Below are positions 17,870 to 26,917 of a stretch of DNA of 64,000 bases, in pieces. The translations under genes were made by a program, and so were the position numbers. Numbering within the stretch: the stretch's first letter is position 1; every line of letters starts with the position of its first letter. Source of the DNA: Devosia riboflavina (GTDB lineage: Bacteria; Pseudomonadota; Alphaproteobacteria; Rhizobiales; Devosiaceae); NCBI RefSeq assembly GCF_000743575.1, contig NZ_JQGC01000010.1, positions 1 to 64,000 of the forward strand, in the 5' to 3' direction. A model generated the notes under the pieces. The model searched no databases and was not told where the DNA came from. It saw only the letters and a program-made list of their open reading frames with translations.

Positions 17870-18658
17870 TCAGGTCGCCACCTCAGCGAAATTGCTGTTC
17901 CGCTCCAGCACCGTCTTGAGCCGTTCCTGCACCACCGAGCGGGCCGGATACCAGTCCCGGCTGCGCACCGGCACGCGGACGACCATCGTCATGGTGCTGT
18001 CCCCCAGCGTATCGAGCCAGATATCGGGCTTGGCCGCGCCATCCGAATATTCCGTCGCCGCGGCTTGAGCCACTTCCGCCCGCACCCGATCAAGATCGGC
18101 CGAACGCGGCACGTTGAATTTCACCTCGACGATGCGCGAGGTCTCCCGGCTGTAATTGATGATCTTGGCATTGGAGAGTTTTGAGTTCGGCGCGAAGAGA
18201 TAAAGCCCGTCAATGGTCCGCAATTGCGTAGCAAAAAGCCCAACCTCGACCACAGTCCCGACAATCCCATCCGCATCGATATAGTCACCGGAATTGAACG
18301 GCCGCAGGAAGACCAGCATGATCCCCGCCGCGATATTGGCCAGTGTCCCCTGCAAGGCCAGTGCGATAGCCAGACCCGCGGCGCCGAGCACGGCAAGGAT
18401 GGACGCGGTCTGCACGCCGAACTGCCCCAAGACAACGATCACGGTGACGAACAGGATGGCATAGCGCACTACCTGCCCCGCCAGCGGCGCGATGGTAGCA
18501 TTGTGCTTCATTCGCGCGGCCAGAAAGCCGGTGACGTATCGCGACACGATCTTGGAAATCACCCAGCCCGCCGCCAATACCAGCAGGGCGATCACCAAAG
18601 ACCAGGCATTGGCGATGACCCAGGCAGCCGAGATTCCGAAAATTTCCGCTTCTTGCAT
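17870..18658 (-). CDS. MscS-type mechanosensitive channel
   Basis: A 262-residue small-conductance mechanosensitive channel protecting against hypo-osmotic shock. Two N-terminal helices lead into the pore helix with Gly/Ala packing (AAGLAIALALQGTLANIAAG), then the cytosolic beta domain (FLRPFNSGDYIDADGIVGTV) and C-terminal alpha/beta domain. Length and layout match the YggB/MscS core without extensions. It sits between tgt and a divergent secreted protein gene. Confidence 0.92.
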   Translation of the reverse strand: MQEAEIFGISAAWVIANAWSLVIALLVLAAGWVISKIVSRYVTGFLAARMKHNATIAPLAGQVVRYAILFVTVIVVLGQFGVQTASILAVLGAAGLAIALALQGTLANIAAGIMLVFLRPFNSGDYIDADGIVGTVVEVGLFATQLRTIDGLYLFAPNSKLSNAKIINYSRETSRIVEVKFNVPRSADLDRVRAEVAQAAATEYSDGAAKPDIWLDTLGDSTMTMVVRVPVRSRDWYPARSVVQERLKTVLERNSNFAEVAT

Positions 18659-18787
18659 TCCACATTCCCCGTATTAGGCGAAAACGAAAATCCTGAGCGT
18701 TGAGATGGTTGCAGCGCCACGCCGTCCGATTTTCGCCACGCTCGCCTGTCCCTATTCCCCGATCACGTTCCGTTGTTGAGGCCAATC

Positions 18788-19225
18788 ATGTTCCGAACTG
18801 CTTTTCTTGTCGCTGCCATTTCTCTCGCCGCCCTGCCCACCTTTGCCCAGGATGTGAACGAGATCGAAGGTATCTACACCGGCAGCGGCGAAGGCGATTT
18901 GACACTCGACCTCACCCATATCGAGGACGATCGCTATGCCATCTCCATCAATACCGTGGTTCCGATCCAGGAAGAATTCATGGGCTGCGCCGGCGGCATC
19001 GATGGCGAAGTGCTGCTTTCAAAGAAGGGCGGCAATTTCTTCGTCGAGAACGAGATGTACGAGCCCGGAGACGAGTCACCGCTCAACCAGCGCTATTGCG
19101 AAATCGGCATTGTCTTTGACGGCGCCGGCAGCGTGACCCTGGAAGAGCGCAACGGCTGCCTCGAATACCACGGCGCCTCCTGCGGCTTCTCCGGCACGCT
19201 CGTCCACGACGCTGCCGGGATCTGA
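18788..19225 (+). CDS. Secreted four-cysteine protein of unknown function
   Basis: 145 residues with a clear signal peptide (FRTAFLVAAISLAALPTFAQ, cleavage after residue 20). The mature part is acidic and has four cysteines (about 67, 104, 124, 132), suggesting two disulfides in the periplasm. A TTG five codons upstream is in frame, but the ATG at 18788 follows GAGG and starts the signal peptide properly. No family recognised. It interrupts the usual queA-tgt neighbourhood. Confidence 0.75.
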   Translation: MFRTAFLVAAISLAALPTFAQDVNEIEGIYTGSGEGDLTLDLTHIEDDRYAISINTVVPIQEEFMGCAGGIDGEVLLSKKGGNFFVENEMYEPGDESPLNQRYCEIGIVFDGAGSVTLEERNGCLEYHGASCGFSGTLVHDAAGI

Positions 19226-19257
19226 AGTCCGCCCCGAACCTCAGCATTCTCAATTCC

Positions 19258-19307
19258 ATCGTCATTGCCGGGCTTGTCCCGGCAATCCATCTCGCCTCCG
19301 CTTGGGA
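19258..19307. repeat. REP-like element, left half only
   Basis: The sequence from CGTCATTGCCGGGCTTG through GCCTCCGCTTGG repeats the first half of the element at 14014 almost exactly, then diverges. It contains one complete hairpin (TTGCCGGG...CCCGGCAA). It lies between convergent genes and is probably a decayed copy. Confidence 0.75.
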
Positions 19308-19353
19308 GCACTCGGTCAAGCTAGGTGGTGAAGGCACTCGACAGATTGAGACC

Positions 19354-19980
19354 CTAAAACACCGTATTGACGGCATGCATGCCAAGGTTGATCGCGCCGA
19401 ATACCAGGGCAATCTCCACCCCTAGTCCCAGCACGCAGATCGCTGCCCCAATGACGGCCCCAATGCCATCCCGGTTCAGCATCGAAAAGGCCAGCACGCA
19501 GAGCCCGACATTCGGCACAGCGTTGGAAAAGGGAATCGGCACGGTCATCGCCACGCTGATCACCATGGCGAAAATCCCATAGGGAATGGTCGCAGCCGCC
19601 CCGGTCAGCCAGAGCATCCTCGGCCGCGAGAACCGCGCGATGATCCCCGTGACCTTCACCACCTGTTCGCTCGCCTTGAGCAGCGGCGCCACCGGCAGCT
19701 TGCGCTCGCCGATAATCCTGGGCAACCGCACTGGCCGCCCCAGCACCATGGCCAGCGCCACGGCAAAGGTCGTCCAGGCAATGACCCCGCCAAAGCCCGG
19801 CGGCCCCGGGATCATGTTGAGCAAGGTCAGCATGAGGATCAGCAGTCGATGCGACCCCTGACCCATCGCCTCGATCAGCCGCTGAAATGTAAGCTTTTCA
19901 TCGCCCGATGCCGCGACCGTCCGCAGGCCAATCACGATGCGATTGGTGTAGCGAACGATTGGCGGCGTGCCGCGCTTCAC
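19354..19980 (-). CDS. ExoD family membrane protein
   Basis: 208 residues with the ExoD signature, starting with a helical N-terminal domain and continuing into hydrophobic segments ([40 protein letters not shown], ...). In rhizobia exoD mutants are altered in exopolysaccharide and alkali tolerance; the biochemical role is unknown. Translation starts at GTG, whose GTGA overlaps the queA stop, so it is coupled to queA. Confidence 0.85.
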   Translation of the reverse strand: MKRGTPPIVRYTNRIVIGLRTVAASGDEKLTFQRLIEAMGQGSHRLLILMLTLLNMIPGPPGFGGVIAWTTFAVALAMVLGRPVRLPRIIGERKLPVAPLLKASEQVVKVTGIIARFSRPRMLWLTGAAATIPYGIFAMVISVAMTVPIPFSNAVPNVGLCVLAFSMLNRDGIGAVIGAAICVLGLGVEIALVFGAINLGMHAVNTVF

Positions 19981-21059
19981 GCCTCATCGTCCTCGTCTCC
20001 GCTAGCGCGGAACAACAGCGAGGAGTCGCCATAGGAATAGAACCGGTAACCGTTCGATATCGCGTGATGATACGCCGCCTTCATCTGGTCGAGCCCAGAA
20101 AAGGCGCTAACCAGCATGAACAGCGTCGATTTCGGCAGGTGGAAATTGGTCATCAGGATATCGACCGTCCGAAACTTGAAGCCCGGCGTGATGAAGATGT
20201 CCGTGTCGCCAATGAACGGCTGCAACCGTCCGGTCGCCCGCGACGCCGTCTCCAGCAGCCGCAAACTGGTAGTTCCAACCGCGATCACGCGCCCGCCCAG
20301 CGCCCGCTTGGCGTTGATGCGCTCCACGGTCGCTTGGTCGATATCGCCCCATTCCGAATGCATGACATGGTCTTCCGTGTCATCCACCTTCATCGGCAAG
20401 AAGGTCCCGGCGCCCACATGCAGCGTCACCCGCTCCATGGTCACGCCACGATCGCTCAATTGCTGCAGCAGTTTTTCAGTGAAATGCAACCCGGCCGTCG
20501 GCGCAGCGACCGCGCCATCCTCTGCCGCATAGACCGTCTGATAGTCGACCTTGTCGCGCTCTTCGACCGCCCGCTTGGCCCCGATATAGGGCGGCAGCGG
20601 CATGGCGCCATGCGACTTGATCGCCTCGTCGAGCTGCGCCCCGCCGAGTTCGAATTCGAGCGTCACTTCGCCCGTATCGCCCTTGCCCGCGACCCGCGCC
20701 TTCAGCGCATCCGCCTGCCCATTGCCCAATTCCAGCGCATCGAGCAGCGCCAGCTTCTTGGCCGGCCGCGCGAAAGCGCGCCAGGTATGCGCATCCACCC
20801 GCTTGTGGAGGTTGAACGACACATTGGCCCGCGTCTCCCCGCGCACACGAGTGCCCCGCAATTCCGCCGGCAAAACGCGCGTATCGTTGACGACAAGCAC
20901 ATCGCCCGGCTGAAAAAGCTCCAGCAGGTCCGGAATGTGCCGGTCCTGCAATGCCTCGCCCGGCCGCACCACTAGCAATCGCGCAGAGTCGCGCGGCTCG
21001 GCCGGATGCAGGGCGATCAGGTTTTCGGGAAGCTCAAAGTCGAATTCGGAAACACGCAT
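19977..21059 (-). CDS. queA: S-adenosylmethionine:tRNA ribosyltransferase-isomerase QueA
   Basis: Transfers the ribosyl part of SAM to preQ1-34 in tRNA to make epoxyqueuosine, the step after Tgt. The 360 residues include the family segments [40 protein letters not shown] and [19 protein letters not shown]. It overlaps exoD by 4 nt. It belongs to the coaD-ppi-ppi-queA-tgt neighbourhood typical of the order, here loosened by inserted genes. Confidence 0.96.
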   Translation of the reverse strand: MRVSEFDFELPENLIALHPAEPRDSARLLVVRPGEALQDRHIPDLLELFQPGDVLVVNDTRVLPAELRGTRVRGETRANVSFNLHKRVDAHTWRAFARPAKKLALLDALELGNGQADALKARVAGKGDTGEVTLEFELGGAQLDEAIKSHGAMPLPPYIGAKRAVEERDKVDYQTVYAAEDGAVAAPTAGLHFTEKLLQQLSDRGVTMERVTLHVGAGTFLPMKVDDTEDHVMHSEWGDIDQATVERINAKRALGGRVIAVGTTSLRLLETASRATGRLQPFIGDTDIFITPGFKFRTVDILMTNFHLPKSTLFMLVSAFSGLDQMKAAYHHAISNGYRFYSYGDSSLLFRASGDEDDEA

Positions 21060-21118
21060 GTTCGCTCGTTAGCATGCAAGACGCGTTGCGAAAACGGGGC
21101 AAAGTCAGCAAGGTTGCC

Positions 21119-21568
21119 CTAAAGCACCCGGATCATCACCGCGCCGACGATCAGCAGCGCCGCGCCGGCCACGCGACCCATGGTGATCTCGCGCACCGCC
21201 ATGCCCATGAAGCCGACCTTGTCGAGTACCAGGCCCGCCATCAACTGCCCCGTCACCGAAAGCGCCATCACCGCCGCGGCACCAATCATCGGCGTCAGCG
21301 TAATATTGGAAAACACGTAGAACGCGCCAAGCAACCCGCCGGCCACCAGCGTCCATTGCGCGGGCGCGGCAAAATTGATCGGCGTTGCAGTGAGATGGCT
21401 GAAGAGAAAAGCGAGCGCCCAAAGCACCACGCCGCCGGCCAGAAACGACACGGCCGCTGCCGCGATCGGCACTTCCAGCGCCCGTCCGAGCCCGGCATTG
21501 ATCGGCGCCTGCACGGCAATGCAAGCGCCCGCGAAGACGCCCATCAGCGCCCAGAGCAGAGTATCCAT
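21119..21568 (-). CDS. YdcZ/DUF606 family DMT transporter-like protein
   Basis: 149 residues with five hydrophobic helices, beginning with an in-frame ATG at 21568 (MDTLLWALMGVFAGACIAVQ). The motifs GACIAVQAPINAGLGRAL and TLTPMIGAAAVMALSVTGQL are typical of DUF606 (YdcZ), distant relatives of drug/metabolite transporters with no firm substrate. The frame is open 16 codons further upstream without a better start. Sits between the secreted protein gene at 21680 and queA on the same strand. Confidence 0.85.
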   Translation of the reverse strand: MDTLLWALMGVFAGACIAVQAPINAGLGRALEVPIAAAAVSFLAGGVVLWALAFLFSHLTATPINFAAPAQWTLVAGGLLGAFYVFSNITLTPMIGAAAVMALSVTGQLMAGLVLDKVGFMGMAVREITMGRVAGAALLIVGAVMIRVL

Positions 21569-21679
21569 TTTCAAAGTCTTGGTCCTGAAAGGTCGGCCGG
21601 AATCAGCCGGAAGCATTCAGGAATAGTGGTAGCCAGTTTTCCCGCGCGGGAAAGCCACACGTTTCGGCGGCTCCAAAAC

Positions 21680-22024
21680 TCAGCCGGAGGTGCAGCTAAC
21701 GTCGACCGATTTCTCGCCCGCCTTGAGCGTGCCCGTCCAAATCTCTTCGTCACCCTTCCAGGCGAGCCTGAGACCAACAAGGATGTCTTCGAAATTGGGG
21801 TCGACAAAATCGATCATCATTGCGTCGCCCTCGCCAAAAGCCTGGCCAACGACAATTGGTGTCCCCTCGCCGCGCTCGGGCCCGGTCGAAAAGGCAGTGC
21901 CGTCCACTTCGGCATAGGCGCCGATCACCTGTACGACGGAGAGAGTGGAGAGATTGACGATGGCCTCGCCGCCCTCGCCCTCGCACATGATGGCGCTGCT
22001 CGCCACGGCGGGCGCGGCGAGCAT
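21680..22024 (-). CDS. Probable secreted protein of unknown function
   Basis: At least 114 residues from the ATG at 22024: a hydrophobic stretch (LAAPAVASS), then an acidic mature part beginning AIMCEGEGGEAIV and ending VDVSCTSG, so one likely disulfide. From that ATG the signal peptide is short and lacks basic residues. In-frame sequence upstream (KTILAAAAASF) would give a better one, but no ATG, GTG or TTG lies there except ATGs inside the preceding cyclophilin gene (22138). The start is therefore uncertain. No family recognised. Confidence 0.55.
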   Translation of the reverse strand: MLAAPAVASSAIMCEGEGGEAIVNLSTLSVVQVIGAYAEVDGTAFSTGPERGEGTPIVVGQAFGEGDAMMIDFVDPNFEDILVGLRLAWKGDEEIWTGTLKAGEKSVDVSCTSG

Positions 22025-22055
22025 GAAGCTGGCGGCCGCAGCCGCCAGGATAGTT

Positions 22056-22568
22056 TTAGGCGATATCGGCCGCGACTTTGACGGAAACCATCTTGTCGGG
22101 ATTGATGACGGGTTCGCCGCGCTTGATCTGGTCGACATTTTCCATGCCCTCGATGACCTGTCCCCAGACAGTGTACTGGCGGTCGAGGAAACGCGCATCA
22201 CCAAAGCAGATGAAGAACTGCGAGTTCGCGCTGTTCGGGTCCTGCGAGCGAGCCATCGAGGCCGTGCCGCGAACGTGGGGCTCGGCGTTGAATTCCTGCT
22301 TCAGGTTCGGATAGGACGAACCGCCGGTGCCGGTGCGCGCCGGGTTGAAGTCGGTGGTGTTGGAATTGCCGAACTTCACGTCGCCGGTCTGGGCCATGAA
22401 GCCGTCGATTACGCGGTGAAACACCACGCCGTCATAAGCGCCTTCGCGGGCGAGCTTCTTGATGTGATCGACATGGCCCGGGGCCAGGTCCGGACGCATC
22501 GCGATAACCACATTGCCCTTGGTCGTTTCGATGACGAGGGTGTTTTCGGGATCGGCGTAATCGGCCAT
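22056..22568 (-). CDS. Cytoplasmic cyclophilin peptidyl-prolyl isomerase
   Basis: 170 residues without a signal peptide. Cyclophilin landmarks are present: FHRVIDGFMAQTGDV with the catalytic Arg, QEFNAEPHVRGTASMAR, and NSANSQFFICFGD. It accelerates cis-trans isomerisation at proline. The exported paralogue lies just upstream (22672-23259) on the same strand; the 103-nt gap includes a GC-rich hairpin. The pair follows coaD, as in related genomes. Confidence 0.94.
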   Translation of the reverse strand: MADYADPENTLVIETTKGNVVIAMRPDLAPGHVDHIKKLAREGAYDGVVFHRVIDGFMAQTGDVKFGNSNTTDFNPARTGTGGSSYPNLKQEFNAEPHVRGTASMARSQDPNSANSQFFICFGDARFLDRQYTVWGQVIEGMENVDQIKRGEPVINPDKMVSVKVAADIA

Positions 22569-22671
22569 GATTTTCGCTTTCTGGAAAAATGAAGTGGCCC
22601 GGATTTAGGGCCTATGCCGCGCAAGTGCAAGGCGGCCCGGCATGTTCCGAGCCGCCAAAACGACGGTGCGC

Positions 22672-23259
22672 TTACTTGTATTCGATCGTGGCTTTCTCGA
22701 TCTTGTCGGGATTGGCCACGGCGCCATTGGCGCTCTGCGGGCCCTTTTCCAGCGCATCGACGGCTTCCATGCCCGACACGACCTTGCCGAACACGGTGTA
22801 CTGGCCATCAAGGAAGCTGGCATCGGCCGTGGTGATGAAGAACTGCGAATTGAACGAATTCGGGTCCTGCGCACGCGCCGCGCCGACAACACCGCGCTGG
22901 AAGCTTTCCGAATTGAATTCGGCTTCCACGTCCGGCTGATCCGAACCACCCATGCCCGCCTGCGCCAGGTTGAAGCTGGGCGAATCCGACTTACCGAACT
23001 GCACGTCGCCGGTTTGGGCCATGAAGCCATCGATCACGCGGTGAAACACCACGCCATCATAGGAGCCGGCTTCCGTCAGCGCGATCACGCGCTCGACGTG
23101 CTTGGGCGCGAGTTCGGGCAAGAGCTCGATATCGACCGTACCGTCTTCGAGCGTCAGGATCAGATGCGGCTTGCCGGTCTGCGCCATCGCCGGCACGGCG
23201 GAAAGGGCGAGAGCGGAAATGGCGAGGCCGGCGAAGAGGCGGCGGGAAAAGGTCATCAT
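22672..23259 (-). CDS. Periplasmic cyclophilin peptidyl-prolyl isomerase
   Basis: 195 residues with a signal peptide (TFSRRLFAGLAISALALSA, cleavage after PAMA), so it folds exported proteins. The cyclophilin core shows VVFHRVIDGFMAQTGDVQFG, SFQRGVVGAARAQDPNS and NSQFFITTADASFLDG. The start codon overlaps the coaD stop by 4 nt (ATGA), and a second Met follows directly. A tandem paralogue of the cytoplasmic enzyme downstream. Confidence 0.94.
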   Translation of the reverse strand: MMTFSRRLFAGLAISALALSAVPAMAQTGKPHLILTLEDGTVDIELLPELAPKHVERVIALTEAGSYDGVVFHRVIDGFMAQTGDVQFGKSDSPSFNLAQAGMGGSDQPDVEAEFNSESFQRGVVGAARAQDPNSFNSQFFITTADASFLDGQYTVFGKVVSGMEAVDALEKGPQSANGAVANPDKIEKATIEYK

Positions 23260-23750
23260 GATGCTTTCAAGGCCTTGAGGACGATTGGCGGAACGAAGGC
23301 GGAAATATCACCACCCATCTCGGCGATCTGACGCACCAATGTGGCCGAGATATGCCGCACGGGCGGGCTCGATGGCAGGAAAACCGTCTGCAGGTCCGGC
23401 GCCATCTGCGCGTTCATCCCCACCATCTGCATTTCATAATTGTAGTCGGTGGTGTCGCGCAGCCCGCGAATGATCAGCTTCGCGCCATGCTCGCGCGCCG
23501 CATTGACCATCAGGCCGGAGAAATCGACGATCTTGAATTCGGTATTGGTCCGAATGCCGACAGGCCCCAGCACCTGCTGCAGGATGGCGTGCCGGTCAGC
23601 GTGGGAGAACATCGGATTCTTCTTGGTCGCGCTGACGCCGACCCCAACCACCAGCGTATCCACCAGCTTGCAGGCGCGCTCGATCACATCGAGATGCCCA
23701 TTGGTCAGTGGATCGAACGAACCGGGATAAAACCCAACCAGACCGTTCAT
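23256..23750 (-). CDS. coaD: Phosphopantetheine adenylyltransferase CoaD
   Basis: Fourth step of coenzyme A synthesis: 4'-phosphopantetheine + ATP to dephospho-CoA. The 164 residues contain the nucleotidyltransferase motif GSFDPLTNGHLD (TxGH) and the C-terminal ISATLVRQ (ISxTxxR). First gene of the coaD-ppiA-ppiB run. Its upstream gap holds two strong palindromes. Confidence 0.96.
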   Translation of the reverse strand: MNGLVGFYPGSFDPLTNGHLDVIERACKLVDTLVVGVGVSATKKNPMFSHADRHAILQQVLGPVGIRTNTEFKIVDFSGLMVNAAREHGAKLIIRGLRDTTDYNYEMQMVGMNAQMAPDLQTVFLPSSPPVRHISATLVRQIAEMGGDISAFVPPIVLKALKAS

Positions 23751-23777
23751 CGGCCTCTCCCTCTTGTATTCACATAA

Positions 23778-23868
23778 GCGTTTTCAAGAAAAGTGGCTGC
23801 CACTTTTCTGGTTCGAAAACGCGCCCCCAAGGGCCTGAGATCATTGGGCGTTTGCCCAATGATCTCAG
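23778..23868. repeat. Double palindrome between the MFS gene and coaD
   Basis: First element: outer pair GCGTTTTC (23778-23785) and GAAAACGC (23815-23822) around an 11-bp perfect inverted repeat AGAAAAGTGGC (23787-23797) and GCCACTTTTCT (23799-23809). Second element: a 15-bp perfect stem (23835-23849 with 23854-23868) and a GTTT loop, followed by CG and five T on the plus strand. It may end transcription from the MFS operon before coaD, though the T-run lies on the opposite strand. Confidence 0.8.
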
Positions 23869-23876
23869 CGTTTTTG

Positions 23877-25082
23877 TCACGGGCCGCGATGCGAGGCAAG
23901 CGTAACGGCGCCAAGCAGTACCAGCACGGCTCCGCCGGCGAGGAAAGCCACCGGCGTCCCCCATTGGCTGGCAATGAAGCTGCCGATCAGCGGAGCCGAA
24001 AGCATCGTCAGCGTGATGACCGCCTCACCCGCCGCAAACACCCGCGCAATCCGGTCCGGAGGCGCTTCTGCTTGCACGATGGTGCGATAGGGCACGAGCA
24101 TGAACGCCGTCGCGCCACCCATGAAGCACAGCACCAAGAGGAAAGCCGGCAACTGGATCGACCACCCCATCTGGGCCGAAAGGGCGATCGCGCAGGTCGT
24201 GACACCCGAAATCACGGCCGCCAGCGACATGGCCAGCATCGGCCGCTTGCCCGCCATGCTCCCCGCCCCCAGCGCTCCGACCAATCCGCCAAAGCCCGAC
24301 GCCGAAATGGAGAGGCCAAACGCCGTCGCGCCAAAGCCAAACCCTTCAGCCAGCAGCGCAATTAGCGCGTCATAAAGGAAAAAGGCAAAATAGGCGCAGG
24401 CCGAAAAGATCAGCGCGATCATCAACCGATGGCTGCGCCTGAATTCACTGATCCCCTTCAGCGACTCGGTGAAAAACTTGCCCTTTTCCTCGTCCGAAAC
24501 CGGTCGCGGCGGCAGCGTCACGCCGAGCGCAATCAACGCTGCCAGCAGCGACAGCGCGGCATTGAGCATAAAAATGTTCTGCGCCGACCAGACGGCCAGC
24601 AACACGCCGCCCAAAGCCGGTCCGGCAATCTTGGACGTCTGGTTGATCGCCTGGTGCAGCCCGTTGGCGACTCCACGCAGCTCCTCCGGCGTACTCGCCT
24701 GGATCGCCGCTTGCCGCGCCGGCGTAAAGGCGGAGTCGATGCAGCCGCGCAGAAAAACCAGCGCCAGCAACACTGCCGTGTCACCGGCAAAAGCAAAGCC
24801 CAGCGTCGCGAGCCCACGCCCCAGATTGCTGACCACCAGCACAGTCCGGATCGGCACCCGATCCACCACCACGGCCACGAACGGCCCAACCAGCACATAG
24901 GGCAGGCTCAGCGCCAGCGCGAACATGGCCAGCGCAAACGGCCCCTCACCCCAGGCAAAAACCACCAGTGCGACCACAGCCGCATAGTCCAGCCAATCAG
25001 CAAAATCCGCGGGAATACTGGCGAGCGCCAGTCGCTGCGGTATCGGCAGGCGCAGCAAGCTGCCGTAGCTCGCGCTGCTCAT
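23877..25082 (-). CDS. Major facilitator superfamily transporter
   Basis: 401 residues with about twelve hydrophobic segments and no large loop except near the middle (about residues 190-215, PRPVSDEEKGKFF). The segment VDRVPIRTVLVVSNLGRG matches the loop 2-3 region of exporters of the EntS/MFS_3 type. Substrate unknown. It overlaps the upstream acetyltransferase gene by 4 nt, so LysE, GNAT and MFS genes form a compact operon of transport and modification functions. Confidence 0.88.
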   Translation of the reverse strand: MSSASYGSLLRLPIPQRLALASIPADFADWLDYAAVVALVVFAWGEGPFALAMFALALSLPYVLVGPFVAVVVDRVPIRTVLVVSNLGRGLATLGFAFAGDTAVLLALVFLRGCIDSAFTPARQAAIQASTPEELRGVANGLHQAINQTSKIAGPALGGVLLAVWSAQNIFMLNAALSLLAALIALGVTLPPRPVSDEEKGKFFTESLKGISEFRRSHRLMIALIFSACAYFAFFLYDALIALLAEGFGFGATAFGLSISASGFGGLVGALGAGSMAGKRPMLAMSLAAVISGVTTCAIALSAQMGWSIQLPAFLLVLCFMGGATAFMLVPYRTIVQAEAPPDRIARVFAAGEAVITLTMLSAPLIGSFIASQWGTPVAFLAGGAVLVLLGAVTLASHRGP

Positions 25083-25579
25083 GCCGAGGTCCGTTTCAGG
25101 GCGCGTGTGAAGACATCCTGATGATCTCGATCAATATCGGACTCGATCAGTGTCCAGCCATTCTTTTCATAAAATCCTCGCATATGTGGCTTGGCCGACA
25201 GATAGGCCACGGCGAACCCGTGGGATGACAGGCGCTCCAAAACCGCCGAGATCAGCGTCCCGGCCACGCCGCGGCCACGCGCCTCAGGCTCGACCCACAA
25301 AGCAGCAAGGCAAGGGCCAAGATCGGGGCGGGCGTCAATATCGGTCTGAACGCTTGTCGCCGTGCCGACAAATCTGCCGTTGGAGACAGCAACAAGTGTG
25401 AACGAAAAATCCGCCTCGGACAGCACGATGTCTAGTGCTGCATCGACGTCAGACAGAGACTGGCCGTCGGGCTCCCACCATGCTCGCCAGATGCGCTCCG
25501 CCACGACAGATCTGTGGCTAATCACATCACGAAGATCGTGAATCTTCAGGTTGAATGTGTCGGGGCTGGCCTCTTCCAT
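25079..25579 (-). CDS. GNAT family N-acetyltransferase
   Basis: 166 residues with acetyl-CoA binding motif A, LWVEPEARGRGVAGTLI, followed by LSAKPHMRGFYEKNGW (motif B with the GFYEKxGW end). Substrate unknown. The ATG at 25579 shares one base with the LysE stop (TGATG); a TTG one codon earlier is also possible. The middle gene of a coupled three-gene operon. Confidence 0.88.
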   Translation of the reverse strand: MEEASPDTFNLKIHDLRDVISHRSVVAERIWRAWWEPDGQSLSDVDAALDIVLSEADFSFTLVAVSNGRFVGTATSVQTDIDARPDLGPCLAALWVEPEARGRGVAGTLISAVLERLSSHGFAVAYLSAKPHMRGFYEKNGWTLIESDIDRDHQDVFTRALKRTSA

Positions 25580-26199
25580 CAAGCCCGCTTCTGCAGCGCC
25601 AGCCAGACCCCGCCCGCCATCAGGATCACCCCCGAAAGCCGCGACACCATCCGCACGCGCGCCGCGCTCAGCAGCCCACGCGCCCTGCCCGCCACAACGG
25701 CGTAGATCGCATCGGTCGACCCAGCCACCAGCATGAAGAACAGGCCAAGCACCATCACCTGCGGAAAGGTCGGCTGCGACACATCGACAAACTGCGGCAG
25801 GAAGGCGCCGAGGAAGATAAGAGCCTTGGGATTGGAGAGGATTACGACAAATCCCTCAAGTGCCGTACGAAGATTGGATTTTCCCCGTTCCGCCTCGACA
25901 GTGCCGAGATCGCCATCGCTGCGCAGCATCTTGAAGCCAAGCCAGATGAGATAGGCCGCGCCGATCAGTTTGATCCAGTCGAATGCCGCGCCCATGAAGG
26001 CAACCAGCGCCTGCATGCCCAGCGCCACCACCAGCGTCATCACCAGAAACCCCGCCTGCGTACCCGCCACGATGGCGAGCCCCGCCCCCGTGCCGCGCGC
26101 CAGCGAATTGGCGACGATGACGGTCACCGTCGGCCCCGGCACGATGGCCAGCAGAAAACAGGCCCCTAGATAGGGAATGAGCGTCGAAAGATCGAACAC
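25579..26199 (-). CDS. LysE/RhtB family amino-acid exporter
   Basis: 206 residues, six hydrophobic segments, and the family start [30 protein letters not shown]. The segment [20 protein letters not shown] is also typical. Such proteins export amino acids or their analogues. First gene of the LysE-GNAT-MFS operon; the association suggests detoxification or export of a small amino compound, which is inference. Confidence 0.9.
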   Translation of the reverse strand: MFDLSTLIPYLGACFLLAIVPGPTVTVIVANSLARGTGAGLAIVAGTQAGFLVMTLVVALGMQALVAFMGAAFDWIKLIGAAYLIWLGFKMLRSDGDLGTVEAERGKSNLRTALEGFVVILSNPKALIFLGAFLPQFVDVSQPTFPQVMVLGLFFMLVAGSTDAIYAVVAGRARGLLSAARVRMVSRLSGVILMAGGVWLALQKRA

Positions 26200-26286
26200 G
26201 GTGAGTCTCCTTCACGAGCGAGCAAGCCACCGGGCGCCAGAAAAGACAAGAGTCATCGGCAGATGTCGTCGGCCGAACACCCGATC

Positions 26287-26362
26287 CCCGGTGCCCGGCT
26301 GGTCCGGGCAATCCATCTTGGCTCCGCATGGATCGCCGGGACGAGCCCGGCGATGACGATGG
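26287..26362. repeat. REP-like palindromic element
   Basis: A diverged copy of the element at 14014: GCCCGGCTGGTCCGGGCAATCCATC, then TCCGCATGGA and ATCGCCGGGACGAGCCCGGCGAT. Both hairpins are kept. It lies in the 214-bp gap between the LysE gene and the HIT gene, both on the minus strand. Confidence 0.8.
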
Positions 26363-26390
26363 ATTGGGAGCTAGAGAGCCCAAAAGACAA

Positions 26391-26408
26391 GGGGCGCCCA
26401 AGCGCCCC
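26391..26408 (-). terminator. Terminator-like hairpin after the HIT gene
   Basis: Read on the minus strand, GGGGCGCT-TG-GGCGCCCC folds into a GC-rich hairpin and is followed by TTGTCTTTT, five bases beyond the HIT stop codon. Consistent with rho-independent termination of gyrA-HIT transcripts. Confidence 0.6.
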
Positions 26409-26413
26409 GAAAT

Positions 26414-26917
26414 TCACTGCTCTTCGGTATAGGCACGGCCAAGCCGTTCAGCGAGTTCGGCCATCTCTTCCGCCGAAATGTCGAGCACCCCATGCTCAGC
26501 CATCAGCGCATGATATTGCTGCTTTTCATAGGGCACGCCGGGCGGCAGCGGCACCACATGGAAATGCAGATGCCTATTGCCCTGCTGGCTCCCCAGCGAG
26601 AGCACATAGACCCGTTCCACGGGCAAGACCCGTTTCATCGCCCGGCTGAGGCGATGCACCCGGGCTTGCAGCGCAAGATAGGCCTCGCCCGACAATTCCA
26701 GCGCCAGGTCCTCGACATGCCGCTTGGGACAGACCAGCGCATAGCCGCGCTGCGTGGGGTATTTGCTGAGGAAAAGGATATGCTCCTCATCCTCGGCAAT
26801 GATGTGATGGACGTAGTCCGGATTGCCCTTCAGCAATTCGCAGATGAAGCACGGCCCATGACGGGAGCGAGCCACCAGCCCTTCGAGATCGAACGGCTGG
26901 CGGCCCTCATGCGTCAT
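26414..26917 (-). CDS. HIT family protein with N-terminal CxxC
   Basis: 167 residues. The histidine triad is His116-Leu-His118-Phe-His120-Val-Val, the nucleotide hydrolase/transferase active site. Cys23 and Cys26 (CFIC) with His70-region residues suggest the zinc site seen in some HIT proteins. Substrate unknown; the family hydrolyses nucleoside phosphoramidates or dinucleoside polyphosphates. It overlaps the gyrA stop by 4 nt and so depends on gyrA transcription. Confidence 0.88.
   Translation of the reverse strand: MTHEGRQPFDLEGLVARSRHGPCFICELLKGNPDYVHHIIAEDEEHILFLSKYPTQRGYALVCPKRHVEDLALELSGEAYLALQARVHRLSRAMKRVLPVERVYVLSLGSQQGNRHLHFHVVPLPPGVPYEKQQYHALMAEHGVLDISAEEMAELAERLGRAYTEEQ

Noticed and set aside
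25079..26199. GNAT plus LysE pair as a TacT-type toxin-antitoxin
   Set aside because: LysE is a membrane exporter, not a DUF1778-type antitoxin; the operon reads as transport and modification.
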